Shown one piece after another: positions 52,109 to 62,332 of a stretch of DNA of 64,000 bases. Source of the DNA: Anabaena sp051781005 (GTDB lineage Bacteria > Cyanobacteriota > Cyanobacteriia > Cyanobacteriales > Nostocaceae); the NCBI RefSeq assembly GCF_051781005.1, contig NZ_JBPWOA010000031.1:43460-107459 (forward strand), read 5' to 3'. The notes under the pieces are model-generated. The model worked only from the letters and a program-made list of their open reading frames with translations. It did not search any database and was not told where the DNA came from. The number at the start of each line of letters is the position of its first letter. Positions within the stretch are counted from its first letter, which is position 1. The position numbers and the translations under genes were made by a program.

Positions 52109-52462
52109 TTACGGAACTATACCCATTATTTGCAACGCTCTGTAAATGTTAAATACAGAATAACTAAAGAATATCCAAAAAATACCCAAAACAATTATGT
52201 TGAAGCGCTCCAAAACATGAAATTTTTGGGAACCTCTGGCAATGACAACATAGATAGCTAAGATGATACCACAGCCTACCAGGTAATGATAAAGGGTTTT
52301 CAATCCTAAAGACCAACCTCTGGCATATTCATTTTTCATACCTGGAAAACCTAAAATCCAAAGTCCAAGGGTAGGAAAAGAAATGAGGGCGGTTATATAA
52401 ATAAAAATCAACGTCCTTTTTTTAAGGGTTTTGATCATGCCAATGCGATCGCCTTTATTCAT
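52109..52462 (-). CDS. Small hypothetical membrane protein
   Basis: A 117-residue protein with a basic N-terminus and three predicted transmembrane helices (TLIFIYITALISFPTLGLWIL, YHYLVGCGIILAIYVVIA, FNIIVLGIFWIFFSYSVFNI). No family recognised. It lies between the RAYT remnant and the rhomboid homologue, on the rhomboid strand, so the two may be co-transcribed. Confidence 0.6.
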   Translation of the reverse strand: MNKGDRIGMIKTLKKRTLIFIYITALISFPTLGLWILGFPGMKNEYARGWSLGLKTLYHYLVGCGIILAIYVVIARGSQKFHVLERFNIIVLGIFWIFFSYSVFNIYRALQIMGIVP

Positions 52463-52553
52463 TTAATTACCCCTTTGATTTTTCGGATTTTTACCTACTA
52501 TACTGTATTGGCATCAGAATGAATATTTCATTCATTTTGCACCGATAATTATT

Positions 52554-53249
52554 TCAGCGTCGTTCCACCATTCGCATAAAAGCCGCACCCGTTACTAATC
52601 CTGCAAATTGTCCCCAATAACCAAGATTATTTACACCCCCAGGAATATTTAAACTACCAATTCCGTAAAATAACTGTTGTACAAACCACCAAAATAAATA
52701 GAAAAATGCAGGTATTTCAACAGGAATAAACACAATAATTAAAGGTAAGATTGAATCTATTTTTGTTTTAGGAAACTTCATAATATAAGCTCCTAAAATA
52801 GATGCGATCGCACCATTAGCACCAATCACTGGAACTGTTAATTTTGGTTCCATGAAAATTTGGATCATCCCAGCAAAAATGCCGGCAACTAAGTAAAGCA
52901 ATAAATATCTCTGTTGTCCCAAAATCCTTTCTAAGGTTTTACCAAACACCCATAAAAAAAGTAGATTTCCCAACAATTGACTAAAACTACTATGCAAAAA
53001 CAGCGAGAAAGGTAGAGAAAACAATCGCCAAAATACAACTATCCAAGCTGCTGAATTGTAAAAAATTGCATTTGTAAATGCTGTATGGGTTTGCTCTGGA
53101 ATTATCCCCCAGCTATTGACAAAATAACCTAATTTATCATTAATATCTAGACTCAGTTCCCAGCAAAATATAAACAGATTAATACCAATTAACCAATAAG
53201 TAATAATTGGTTTCTTCCAACTATAGATATTATCACTAATGGGAATCAT
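52554..53249 (-). CDS. Rhomboid-family membrane protein, catalytic residues replaced
   Basis: A 231-residue rhomboid fold with six membrane helices. The order is right: FLHSSFSQLLGNLLFLWVFG (TM2 region), then GANGAIASILGAY where GxSG is expected, and YWGQFAGLVTG where the His-bearing helix should be. The nucleophile is Asn145 and the general base Gln214, and the second TM2 His is also replaced by Gln91. So this is very likely a non-proteolytic rhomboid relative. It is divergent from the kinase at 53370. Confidence 0.8.
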   Translation of the reverse strand: MIPISDNIYSWKKPIITYWLIGINLFIFCWELSLDINDKLGYFVNSWGIIPEQTHTAFTNAIFYNSAAWIVVFWRLFSLPFSLFLHSSFSQLLGNLLFLWVFGKTLERILGQQRYLLLYLVAGIFAGMIQIFMEPKLTVPVIGANGAIASILGAYIMKFPKTKIDSILPLIIVFIPVEIPAFFYLFWWFVQQLFYGIGSLNIPGGVNNLGYWGQFAGLVTGAAFMRMVERR

Positions 53250-53369
53250 ATAATTCGTAATTGGTAATTGGTAATTAGTAATTTTAATTGTTCTTCCCCA
53301 TTTCCCCAGTACCCAGCCTCCTGTGGCAAGATGTAATTAGGTAATATTGCATTCAACTCAGCAACCGAG

Positions 53370-55490
53370 ATGCTAGGAAACACACTTGTAGGAAGATACC
53401 AAATTATCAGCCACCTGGGAGGAGGAGGATTTGGCGAAACTTATGTCGCTTATGACACTCATTTGCCGGGTTCACCGCAGTGTGTTGTCAAAAAACTCAA
53501 GCCCCAGTCAACTAATGCAGCCACTCTGGAAATAGCTAGACGACTATTTGATACTGAAGCACAGGTTTTGTACAAATTAGGTACTCACGATCGCATTCCC
53601 CAACTTCTAGCGTACTTTGAAGAAGATGCAGAATTCTATCTCGTTCAGGAATTTATCGTTAGTCATGACCTAAGTCAAGAGTTAGCACCAGGAAAAACCC
53701 TAAATCAAGATGAAGTAATTTCGCTATTACAAGAGATTTTAGAAATTTTAGACTTTGTGCATCAACAAAAGGTAATTCACCGTGATGTTAATCCACGCAA
53801 TATCCTGAGACGAGAACAAGATCACAAATTAATTTTAATTGATTTTGGTGCGGTTAAAGAAATTACCACCCAAGTAATTATTCCCGCAGGTAAAACAAAA
53901 TCTACCGTCGCTATTGGTACACCCGGTTATATGCCTGGAGAACAAGCACAAGGAACACCAAAATTGAGTAGTGACATCTATGCTTTGGGAATTATTGCCA
54001 TTCAAGCTATGACGGGATTATCACCGGATCAATTAGAAAAAGATGATGATAGTAATGAAATTATTTGGCGAAATCATGCCACCGTCACATCAGAATTTGC
54101 AGACTTTTTAGATAAAATGGTTTGTTATGATTTTCGTCAACGTTATGCTTCTGCAACGGTAGCATTAAATGCACTGCAAGGTTTAACTAAACCATCCTCC
54201 GGAACACTTGCCTTAAGTCCTGCTGCTCCACTTAATAATATCAAACATATCAAACCTCGAAAATTTCAAAAAGGTATATTGATCAAATTGACATTAGGCG
54301 TATTATTAATGGGTTTGGCAGGAACGGCATCAATATATGTTTTAAATAAAATCAATACTAATAATGCTACAGAATTATATAAACAAGGTAATACACTTTT
54401 ACAATTACAAAGATATGAAGATGCTCTGGCAGTTTATGAAAAAGCAGCAAATATTAAACCAAATTATTTTCAAGCATGGTATGGTCAAGGTAAGGCATTA
54501 TTTGAATTACAAAAATATCAAGAATCACTAATAGCTTATGATAAAACTATTCAACTTCAGCCAAATTATTTAGAAGCTTGGACTGGTAGAGGTTTTGTGT
54601 TGGCGAATTTACAGCGTTATTCAGAAGCAATTTTTGCTTTTGATAAAGCATTGCAAATCAAAGAAGACTACCCAGCCGTCTGGAATGCTAAAGGTGATGC
54701 TTTCAATAATTTAAAACAATATGATAATGCAATTAAGTCTTATGATCAAGCAATTGAATTGCAACCAGACAATTATGAGATTTGGTATAAAAAAGGATTT
54801 TTGCTACAGGGTTTAAAAAAATATGATGATGCAATCACAGCATATATAAAAGCAGTAGAGTTAAAACCAGACTATGAAGCAGCTTTATATAATTGGGGCA
54901 ATTCTCTAGTCAATCTAAACCGCTATGAAGATGCTTTAAAAGCATATAGTCAATTAGTGCAGTACAAGCCCAGTTATTATCAAGCTTGGTTTTCTAGAGG
55001 TAATATCTTGATTACTTTACGGCGATATTCTGAAGCAATTGATTCTTTTAAAGAAGTCATTAAATACAATCCTCGTAACTATCAAGCATGGTATAGTTTA
55101 GGATGGTCATTGCATCAAAGTCAACGTTATGCAGAAGCTATTGAGTCTTACAATAAAGCAATTTCCTTGAAATCAAATGACTATAAGGTATGGTACAATT
55201 TAGGTAATTCACAATATAATTTACAAAAATATGCAGATGCCTTAGCATCATATAATAAGGCAGTTCGTTATCAGAAAAATCATCATGAAAGTTGGTATAG
55301 TAGAGGGAATACATTATTGAATTTAAAACAATATCAAGAAGCGATCGCATCCTATGAACAAGCTATTAAATACAAGCCTGATTACCAACAAGCAATAGAT
55401 GCTAGAAAACAGGCGCAAACTCAATTGCAACCCGAAAAATCTCGCTCTATAATAGTACCGATTCTGCGGCTACCTAATTCAAATTTATAA
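53370..55490 (+). CDS. Ser/Thr protein kinase with TPR domain
   Basis: A 706-residue Hanks-type kinase. Residues 1-275 form the kinase: LGGGGFGETYVAYD (P-loop), CVVKKLK (Lys), HRDVNPRNIL (catalytic loop) and LILIDFGAVKEI. The usual Lys two residues after the Asp is Asn here. A single membrane helix (LIKLTLGVLLMGLAGTASIYVL) follows at about 304-326. About ten TPR units (YEDALAVYEKAANIKPNYFQAW-like) fill the extracytoplasmic C-terminal half. It is convergent with a second kinase gene at 55558. Confidence 0.88.
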   Translation: MLGNTLVGRYQIISHLGGGGFGETYVAYDTHLPGSPQCVVKKLKPQSTNAATLEIARRLFDTEAQVLYKLGTHDRIPQLLAYFEEDAEFYLVQEFIVSHDLSQELAPGKTLNQDEVISLLQEILEILDFVHQQKVIHRDVNPRNILRREQDHKLILIDFGAVKEITTQVIIPAGKTKSTVAIGTPGYMPGEQAQGTPKLSSDIYALGIIAIQAMTGLSPDQLEKDDDSNEIIWRNHATVTSEFADFLDKMVCYDFRQRYASATVALNALQGLTKPSSGTLALSPAAPLNNIKHIKPRKFQKGILIKLTLGVLLMGLAGTASIYVLNKINTNNATELYKQGNTLLQLQRYEDALAVYEKAANIKPNYFQAWYGQGKALFELQKYQESLIAYDKTIQLQPNYLEAWTGRGFVLANLQRYSEAIFAFDKALQIKEDYPAVWNAKGDAFNNLKQYDNAIKSYDQAIELQPDNYEIWYKKGFLLQGLKKYDDAITAYIKAVELKPDYEAALYNWGNSLVNLNRYEDALKAYSQLVQYKPSYYQAWFSRGNILITLRRYSEAIDSFKEVIKYNPRNYQAWYSLGWSLHQSQRYAEAIESYNKAISLKSNDYKVWYNLGNSQYNLQKYADALASYNKAVRYQKNHHESWYSRGNTLLNLKQYQEAIASYEQAIKYKPDYQQAIDARKQAQTQLQPEKSRSIIVPILRLPNSNL

Positions 55491-55557
55491 ATAAATCATC
55501 TCAAATCTAGTTGATTCTTAAACCATATAATTGTTAGCAAAGTATTATTGATATTGA

Positions 55558-57333
55558 TTAAGTACTAATATTGACTTCTCGTGGTTCATCTGGTGATAGA
55601 AAAGATGCAATTTTAGTATCTGAGTTTATCTGTCCAATTATAGTAGGTTGATTGATGACAGAAACTCTGTTAGTTCTGAGGGTTTTTTGAATTTCTTTCC
55701 GTATTTCTAGCTTTTGATTATACTCCTGTAATTTGATTTGAGCTTGAGGATAAGCTTGAGTATCTTGGGGAACTTTTTCGAGTAATTTTATCGCACTAGC
55801 AAAGTCATTTATTAAGGCTTTTTTGTAAGCTGTATGCAAAAAATAGCCTGCTCTTATCTGCTGCTTTTGTTTATATTCAGCCAATTTTTGTTGAACTATA
55901 GTACCAGCAGAAGTTTCGGGAGGAATTTGACGCAAATATTCTAAAGCAGCGGAAAATTCTCTATTCTCAGCTTTTGCGTAAGCTTGGTTTAATAAGTTGC
56001 GTGCTTGTTCTTCCAGGTTAGCTTGTGTTTGCTCAACTAGTTTTTCTCGTTTAGAACGCCAATATGAAGTATATGGAATTTGCGAAACATTAAGTATTGC
56101 ATCTGATAATTTACCATCATTTAAAGCTTGTTCCGCTGCTAGATAATTTTCTGTCTCACTGTGCCATTGTTTTTGCCATTCGGCAATTGTATCTTGAGCT
56201 TCTGGATATACGTTGCTATAGGGAGGAATTGATTTAGCAATATTAATTGCCTTTTCTAAATCCCCTGATTGATATTCTGCTATTGCTTTGGATAAAGTTC
56301 CTGTTTCTGAATAAACTAGTGAATTATTTACTAGAGCCGATACGCCTAATCCAACTACCAAAGAGTTAAGTGCTAGTCCCAGTCGCATTCCTGCTAATAA
56401 TGGTTCTGATTTGCTCTTTTTCTTTTGAACAGGTTTTTTTAAAGAAGTTGGAGGTTGGGTGGGAGCAATTATTTGCGGTTGGTGTTTCCATGTTATGTGA
56501 TTCAATATCCACAGCGCTTCGCTGGCAGACTGAAAGCGTTCTTGGTAATTATAGCGAATCATTTGGCTGATAAAAACAGCTAAATATTCATTAATTTCAG
56601 TGCCTTCGCAACGCCAGGGAATGTCGTTATTAGTAGAGTCAATTTTTAGTTGTAGAGGTGTTAATCCTGTTAAAGCTTGGAGAGCAATCATACCCAAAGC
56701 ATAAATGTCACTATTGGGTTGTGTTTGACCCAGAAATTGCTCTGGTGGTATGTAACCCAATGAAGTGACAGGAATCTGGGAAATGGGTAATTCTGCATCA
56801 GTGCTAAAGTCAATTGGCTGAATTGAGCCAAAATCAATTAGCACTAATTTATGATCACCAGCGCGTCGGATTAAGTTTTCTGGTTTAACATCACAGTGAA
56901 TAAAACCTTGAGAATGAACAAATTCGAGAATTCCCAAAGCATCTTCAAGAAATGTCATGACTTCGATTGCAGTCCATTTAATTTCCTGCTGTTGATTGAG
57001 ACTTAATTCCACAGACAAAGGCTGTCCAGCAATATATTCTTGTACTAAGTAAAACTGCTCATTTTCTTCAAAGAAGGTGATAAGTTGCGGAATTTGGTTA
57101 TGTTTTCCCAAATGCTTGAGGGTTTCAGTTTCGGTGAGAAAACGTAGTCTCAGGTAGTCAAAGTAAGCACTAGATTGGTAGTCGTTGACTTTCAACTGCT
57201 TAACTACGCATCTAGGCCTTTCTGGATAGTCTACATCTTCAGCGATGTATGTTTGTCCAAATACGCCCGAACCAAGGCTTTGAACAATTTGATAACGTCC
57301 TTGTAGAAGTTGCTTGACGGTTTGGTTGCTCAT
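55558..57333 (-). CDS. Ser/Thr protein kinase with helical C-terminal domain
   Basis: A 591-residue Hanks-type kinase. LGSGVFGQTYIAED, CVVKQLK, IHCDVKPENLI and LVLIDFGSIQPI are the core motifs; HCD replaces the usual HRD, making it a non-RD kinase. A transmembrane segment (LALNSLVVGLGVSALVNNSL) at about residues 315-335 is followed by repeated helical units (SAALEYLRQIPP, SAIKLLEKVPQD) that resemble degenerate TPRs. It faces the 53370 kinase tail to tail, and the two may be diverged paralogues. Confidence 0.87.
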   Translation of the reverse strand: MSNQTVKQLLQGRYQIVQSLGSGVFGQTYIAEDVDYPERPRCVVKQLKVNDYQSSAYFDYLRLRFLTETETLKHLGKHNQIPQLITFFEENEQFYLVQEYIAGQPLSVELSLNQQQEIKWTAIEVMTFLEDALGILEFVHSQGFIHCDVKPENLIRRAGDHKLVLIDFGSIQPIDFSTDAELPISQIPVTSLGYIPPEQFLGQTQPNSDIYALGMIALQALTGLTPLQLKIDSTNNDIPWRCEGTEINEYLAVFISQMIRYNYQERFQSASEALWILNHITWKHQPQIIAPTQPPTSLKKPVQKKKSKSEPLLAGMRLGLALNSLVVGLGVSALVNNSLVYSETGTLSKAIAEYQSGDLEKAINIAKSIPPYSNVYPEAQDTIAEWQKQWHSETENYLAAEQALNDGKLSDAILNVSQIPYTSYWRSKREKLVEQTQANLEEQARNLLNQAYAKAENREFSAALEYLRQIPPETSAGTIVQQKLAEYKQKQQIRAGYFLHTAYKKALINDFASAIKLLEKVPQDTQAYPQAQIKLQEYNQKLEIRKEIQKTLRTNRVSVINQPTIIGQINSDTKIASFLSPDEPREVNIST

Positions 57334-58232
57334 AAGTTCCTTACTGAGAGAGCCTTACATAAGTTGTTACCTACCTCTTCTGAATTTCCTAACTGTTTCC
57401 GGAATACTGAGAAATAATTATTTGTAGCTTTAAATTAAGGTGAGTAGATTAAATCCATGTTTATAAACGTATATCACCCTTGACAGATATGAATTAACAA
57501 CGTCATCATAGGCTTTTACAGCTTTTTGCTGTTTTCTGGGGTCGTTTGAACAGAGGTGAAATAAAATACATCAAATTCACGTTAATGTCATAGACACCCA
57601 ATTCCTTTATTTAGTATTTTTACGTAATGATAATGAAGCTTAAAATACTATTTTTTGTTTTTAGGGGGTCTGAGGTATCAGGGGTCTGGGGTATCAGGGG
57701 TCTGGGGTATTAGGGATTTAGGAGTTTAAGGAATGAGATTGTAGAGGGATAAAAAGGTTGGTTTGGCTACGTTTTCACAAAAAATAAAGAAGTGGTAAAT
57801 TACTCGTGTGATTTTTAGGTTGCGGTTTGCGATCGCTATTTATCCACCGACTTAATTGGATACATCAAGGTGTCAAGCCATTTGGGAATTTTATTAATAG
57901 TTTTCTATTGTTTCTATAAGTAAATCTAAAGGCTGAAAACGATGACTCTCGATGTCGTTGACTCTATTGGCGAAATATTTCTTAACATTGAGAAAAAACA
58001 TTGTGATGGGTAACGTTGAGTGGATTAAGTGTCCTAAATCCCTAGCAAAGCGCTGCAACCTAATTTATAGGTTGAGGAAATTAACCAACAGTATTTGTAT
58101 TGAAACCGAAATATTGTCGATGGGTATATCTCAAAAGATAGAGATTCACTTAAAAAGGCGGAAGACAGTAGGCCGGAGGGAAGATTTTTTCCTCAGCTTT
58201 TTTGTATAGGTTTCAGAGAAATTACATTATTA
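57334..58232. other. 900-bp intergenic region with G-rich tandem repeat
   Basis: No convincing gene; an 85-codon frame at 57952-58209 is unlike any protein I know. It includes the G-rich repeat at 57664-57714, one HIP1 near 57828 and an AACGA...TCGTT hairpin near 57937-57960. An sRNA is possible but cannot be shown by eye. Confidence 0.5.
57664..57714 (+). repeat. 16-bp G-rich tandem repeat (G-quadruplex-like)
   Basis: GGGGTCTGGGGTATCA and near copies repeat three times. Four GGGG runs at 57681, 57688, 57697 and 57704 are separated by loops of 3, 5 and 3 nt, matching the intramolecular G-quadruplex pattern, in otherwise AT-rich DNA. Confidence 0.8.
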
Positions 58233-59786
58233 TTAACGAGATTCGCTACTATTCTCTTCTTGATCTTCAAAGCTTTCTTTTAAGGGTTTGACTACTTTAG
58301 CGATCGCTTCTTGGATAAAAACTTTGATAAACTCATCGCGGCGATTGATCTGAAACTGTTGCTGTACAACTTCCGTCATTCCCCCATCACCCCAATCTTG
58401 ATCATGGCGAAAATATTCAATAAAGCTTTTACCTGCAATGCGCGTTAGATAAGCTGCTGTCACCCCTTGGATGGCTCTACCAATCATAAAAGTGGCAACA
58501 TTGAGTTGTAGGGCTGTCGAGAGTAATTCAATTGCGCCCTTGACGATGCCTAAACCAGCAATGGTTTTTCCCAGAGATAGGGCTAACTCTCGCCCTCGTT
58601 CCATATTTAATTCACAACCGTAAACTCTGCCAATTTCTACCACCATTTGGGCGTTAACTGCGGCTGTGGCCAGTAAATCTACAACTGGTAAAGGGGTGAC
58701 AGAAACCACACCAGCCCCAATCCATTGAAAACGCTCCACAATTTTATCAGCTTGACGACGGCGTTGAGAATCAATCAGTTTGCGGGCTTCTTCTCCTAAA
58801 CGTAGAGATTGGAGGAGAATATTATCTGCCACTAAATCCTCACCTTCAGCACGTAAGACAGCGGCCATGCGTCGTAATAGGGGGATAATATCTGCTTCTG
58901 GCTGGAAGGTTTCGCCGGTTTCTAATTGTGCGGATTGGGGATTAGCTGCGATCGCTACGACATCATTACTAGCAATAAAATCTCGTACCCGCTGGCGCAA
59001 CTTTGTCAAGATAGCTTCTGTATCGTCATCTGTATATAAATCAGTTTTATTGAGAACCAAGAGCGATCGCTTACCAATCTCTGCCAACCCTTTCAGCGGC
59101 TCATATTCAGAACGCCTCAAATCATTATCTACCACAAATAACAACAAATCCGCTTCCGTCGCCAAAGCCCTAGCAAGTTGTTCCCGTTCCGTTCCTGCTA
59201 CACCCGCTTCTAAAATTCCCGGTGTGTCAGTAATTAAAATTTTCCGTTCTAATCCCTTTAACCGCAAACAATAGGTTTCCCCCACTTGGGTTGTCCCCAT
59301 CGGTGCATTGACTTGACCTACTATCCGCCCCATAATCGCATTCACCAGGGAAGTTTTACCAGCACTCCCAGTCCCAAATACCACAACTTGAATTTCCCCC
59401 CGTGCTAAATTCGTTTCAATTTCCTTAGTGCGACTCAATAAAGCTTGACGAGTCACCTCATCTTGAATTTGGGCTACCTGTTGACGCACAGCTTGAAGAG
59501 TAGTGGAAGCCGCATCAGATTTAGCAGCCGGAATTTGACTAGGAGTAACTCGTTGACGATTACGGCGCGATTTCTGTTCACCAGATTGCAGCACCAGTAC
59601 ATAATAGACAAAAGCAGCAACTAACCCGCCCAGAAGCAGAATCAGCAGCAACAGCAGCAGATTCCCTAATAGGGGAGAATAGGATAACTGCCAGTATAGC
59701 CGTGTAAGCGAATCAATTAACCATAGGGCTAAACCCAAAATGATAATCAGACCAACAATGAGTGTGACTATGCGCGACAGAGGCAT
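58233..59786 (-). CDS. Membrane GTPase with DUF697-like C-terminal domain
   Basis: From the ATG at 59786, 517 residues; the longer frame to 59873 uses a TTG without ribosome-binding site. Two N-terminal membrane helices (IVTLIVGLIIILGLALWL, LLLLLLILLLGGLVAAFVYYV) come first. An Era-like GTPase domain has GTGSAGKTSLVNAI (G1), DTPGILEAG (G3) and LNKTDLY (G4). The C-terminal part (VSVTPLPVVDLLATAAVNAQ) resembles DUF697. Such proteins are common in cyanobacteria; the role is unknown, perhaps membrane remodelling or stress. Confidence 0.82.
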   Translation of the reverse strand: MPLSRIVTLIVGLIIILGLALWLIDSLTRLYWQLSYSPLLGNLLLLLLILLLGGLVAAFVYYVLVLQSGEQKSRRNRQRVTPSQIPAAKSDAASTTLQAVRQQVAQIQDEVTRQALLSRTKEIETNLARGEIQVVVFGTGSAGKTSLVNAIMGRIVGQVNAPMGTTQVGETYCLRLKGLERKILITDTPGILEAGVAGTEREQLARALATEADLLLFVVDNDLRRSEYEPLKGLAEIGKRSLLVLNKTDLYTDDDTEAILTKLRQRVRDFIASNDVVAIAANPQSAQLETGETFQPEADIIPLLRRMAAVLRAEGEDLVADNILLQSLRLGEEARKLIDSQRRRQADKIVERFQWIGAGVVSVTPLPVVDLLATAAVNAQMVVEIGRVYGCELNMERGRELALSLGKTIAGLGIVKGAIELLSTALQLNVATFMIGRAIQGVTAAYLTRIAGKSFIEYFRHDQDWGDGGMTEVVQQQFQINRRDEFIKVFIQEAIAKVVKPLKESFEDQEENSSESR

Positions 59787-60067
59787 GAATAGCAAAAATG
59801 AAAGGGTATTGAATAGACAGATGCTTCTGATCTTAATAGGTTGAGTGTTTTTCTCCAGAGTCCAAAGAAGCAAATTTTGCTAAACTAAGATCCAGTTTGT
59901 ATCAAATGTTCCTTTAACACCGTGACCAATGATTCCTTGATGGTACAAGCCCCCGGATTTATCCGTGGAGTCAACCCAAAATCTAAAATTCAAAATTTTC
60001 TGATTGGCTGCTGAATTCTTCATTTTTCCTCAAAATCTACCTGATCGAAAAGTTCAACGGCTATACC

Positions 60068-61768
60068 ATGAAGTCTATCTCTGAATTAAGTTCCTGTAAC
60101 TGGCTGCGACAATTCTTTAATCGACTCAGTATTAGACAAAAAATTGTCAGTGGATATACCCTTTCCCTGGGAATTGCAGTCTTAGGGACAACCGCCGGGT
60201 TAGTGATGGGCGCTCTCTACTTCCAAGCCGCCGGAGACAAGATGCTCTTGGCCAATCAGGAAGGAAGCTTGTTAAGTAGTTTGCAAGGAAAACTTTTGGA
60301 AATTCAGATTGATCAGCAGGAAATAATCCCTGTTTTAAGTCAGCCGCAAGCTTCACGCTCAAAAAATTCTGAATTAAAGACTCATCTTCAGGAAGCCGAA
60401 ATTTTATTTTCCCAGTTAGAGAAATTTAGTCAACCCAACTCCCAAGATGATTTGCAGAATTTGCTCAGAAAGTATGATGGCGACATCAAAGCATATTTTC
60501 AAAACCTCAAACAGTTAATTGAGCAAGTTACCCTGCTGAGTTCCAATCCAGAGGATTTATCAAAAGCACAGCAATTAATCTGGCAATTTAATCAAAGTCA
60601 GGCTACACAGAAATTTTATAAATATGCCCATGAATTAGCAGAATTTGCCGAAACGGTTCAAAATCGCCAAAAAGAAGCTGATTTAGCCTATAGAGAAGCT
60701 ACCAGACTGCAAGCTCAGATTATTATTGTGAGTATGGCGCTATCAGTTGCGATCGCTATTACCTTCGCTGTATATACTAGTAAAATCATTGCTAGTCCCA
60801 TTAATGCAGTCACAGATGTCGCTCGCAGAGTTACCCAAGAAGCTGATTTTGAATTACAAGCACCTGTAACCACAAAAGATGAAATTGGCACTTTAGCTAA
60901 CGCCTTAAACTTACTCATTCAACAAGTACAACACCTTTTAGAAATCCAAAAATCAGAAGCACAAACAAAACTTATTCAAAGTGAAAAAATGTCAAGTTTA
61001 GGGCGAATGTTAGCAGGTGTTGCCCATGAAATCAATAATCCAGTCAATTTTATTTCTGGTAATTTAGTCTACGCACAAAGGTATATTGAGGATTTATTAG
61101 TACTACTGAAAACCTACAAAGATACAATTCCTAATCCACCTATTCAAGTGCAAGCCGTAGCTGAAGAGATTGATTTTGAGTTTCTAGAAACTGATTTGCC
61201 GAAAGTGTTTAACTCCATGACACTTGGAACTGAACGCACGCGAGAAATTGTCCGCAGCTTAAAAAACTTCTCTCGTTTAGATGAAGATGCAATTAACTTA
61301 GTAGATTTACACCCTTGTATTGATAGTACATTATTGATTTTAAATAATCGTCTCAAACATAGTATTAGCGTTATTCGCTCCTATGGAGAGATTCCCCAAA
61401 TTCCTGGGTATATGGGTTTACTCTATCAAGTATTTATGAATCTTTTGAGTAATGCTATTGATGCGTTAGAAGAAAAATCTCATAGCAACCCACAATTTTC
61501 ACCTGAAATCACCATTATTACAGAATGCCTGCATAATGATTGGGTAATGGTCAGAATTGCAGATAATGGTCGAGGAATTACGCCAGAAAATAAACAGAAG
61601 ATATTTGAAACTTTTTTTACCACCAAACCGCGAGGTATTGGTACAGGTTTAGGTTTAGCAATTACTTATCAAATTGTGGTAGAAAAACATAGAGGTAAAA
61701 TTAGTTGTAATTCTGAGGTAGATCAAGGTACAGAGTTTGTCATCGCTTTACCACTTAATCAACCTTAA
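60068..61768 (+). CDS. Sensor histidine kinase
   Basis: A 566-residue membrane kinase. Two transmembrane helices (about 28-52 and 217-237) enclose a periplasmic helical sensor region. A HAMP domain (SPINAVTDVARRV...) follows, then HisKA with His320 in AGVAHEINNPVNFI, and an HATPase domain with NLLSNAIDAL (N box), VRIADNGRGI (G1) and TGLGLAITYQI (G2). No response regulator gene is adjacent, so the partner is elsewhere. Confidence 0.9.
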   Translation: MKSISELSSCNWLRQFFNRLSIRQKIVSGYTLSLGIAVLGTTAGLVMGALYFQAAGDKMLLANQEGSLLSSLQGKLLEIQIDQQEIIPVLSQPQASRSKNSELKTHLQEAEILFSQLEKFSQPNSQDDLQNLLRKYDGDIKAYFQNLKQLIEQVTLLSSNPEDLSKAQQLIWQFNQSQATQKFYKYAHELAEFAETVQNRQKEADLAYREATRLQAQIIIVSMALSVAIAITFAVYTSKIIASPINAVTDVARRVTQEADFELQAPVTTKDEIGTLANALNLLIQQVQHLLEIQKSEAQTKLIQSEKMSSLGRMLAGVAHEINNPVNFISGNLVYAQRYIEDLLVLLKTYKDTIPNPPIQVQAVAEEIDFEFLETDLPKVFNSMTLGTERTREIVRSLKNFSRLDEDAINLVDLHPCIDSTLLILNNRLKHSISVIRSYGEIPQIPGYMGLLYQVFMNLLSNAIDALEEKSHSNPQFSPEITIITECLHNDWVMVRIADNGRGITPENKQKIFETFFTTKPRGIGTGLGLAITYQIVVEKHRGKISCNSEVDQGTEFVIALPLNQP

Positions 61769-61834
61769 TTACCACTAAATTTGCTTTATGTAAGTATGAA
61801 ATCTGTAAAATATCACAAGTGGAGAAAAAACTGA

Positions 61835-62332
61835 ATGGGACTTTTTGATCAAATTCTAGGCTCAGTTACTAATTCCAATCAACAAGGTGGTTTAGGCCAA
61901 TTAGTAAAAATTGCTAGTACTATTCAGCAGGTGAGTAATACTACTGGTGCAGATACTTCCAGCATCCAATCAATTTTAACAGTAGTCGGTAAACAGGTGC
62001 ATTCCTCTTTGCAAGAAAAGCAAGCCACAGAGGGAACCGAAGCTGTCCAAAACTTGGTGAATCAATTTGCAGGTACTTCTCCAGATTCCCAAGCCGTCAA
62101 TACGCTATTTTCTCCAACTATTCAACAACAAGTTGCAGAGATTGCAGCCCAGCGCACAGGTTTAGATGCGGGAATGATTCAACAATTACTACCTACATTA
62201 GTGCCTTTAGTGCTGAGTTTCTTGCAATCTGGCGGAAATCCATTACTGAATAAATTCCTAGATGCTGACGGTGATGGAGACGTTGATATTGCTGATGCTA
62301 TGAAGTTAGCTAGTCGGTTTTTAGGCAGGTAA
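61835..62332 (+). CDS. DUF937-like protein with EF-hand-like C-terminus
   Basis: A 165-residue protein starting MGLFDQILGSVTNS, with a helical Gln-rich centre resembling DUF937/YidB-like proteins (LLPTLVPLVLSFLQSGG). The last 25 residues contain DADGDGDVDIADAMKLASRF, a dockerin/EF-hand-like calcium loop. No signal peptide. It starts 66 bp after the histidine kinase on the same strand, so an operon is possible. Confidence 0.7.
   Translation: MGLFDQILGSVTNSNQQGGLGQLVKIASTIQQVSNTTGADTSSIQSILTVVGKQVHSSLQEKQATEGTEAVQNLVNQFAGTSPDSQAVNTLFSPTIQQQVAEIAAQRTGLDAGMIQQLLPTLVPLVLSFLQSGGNPLLNKFLDADGDGDVDIADAMKLASRFLGR

Noticed and set aside
57952..58209. 85-codon plus-strand open frame
   Set aside because: No recognisable domain or ribosome-binding site, with composition like the surrounding spacer.
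59787..59873. Longer N-terminus for the GTPase
   Set aside because: It needs a TTG start without a ribosome-binding site; the ATG at 59786 begins just before the first membrane helix.
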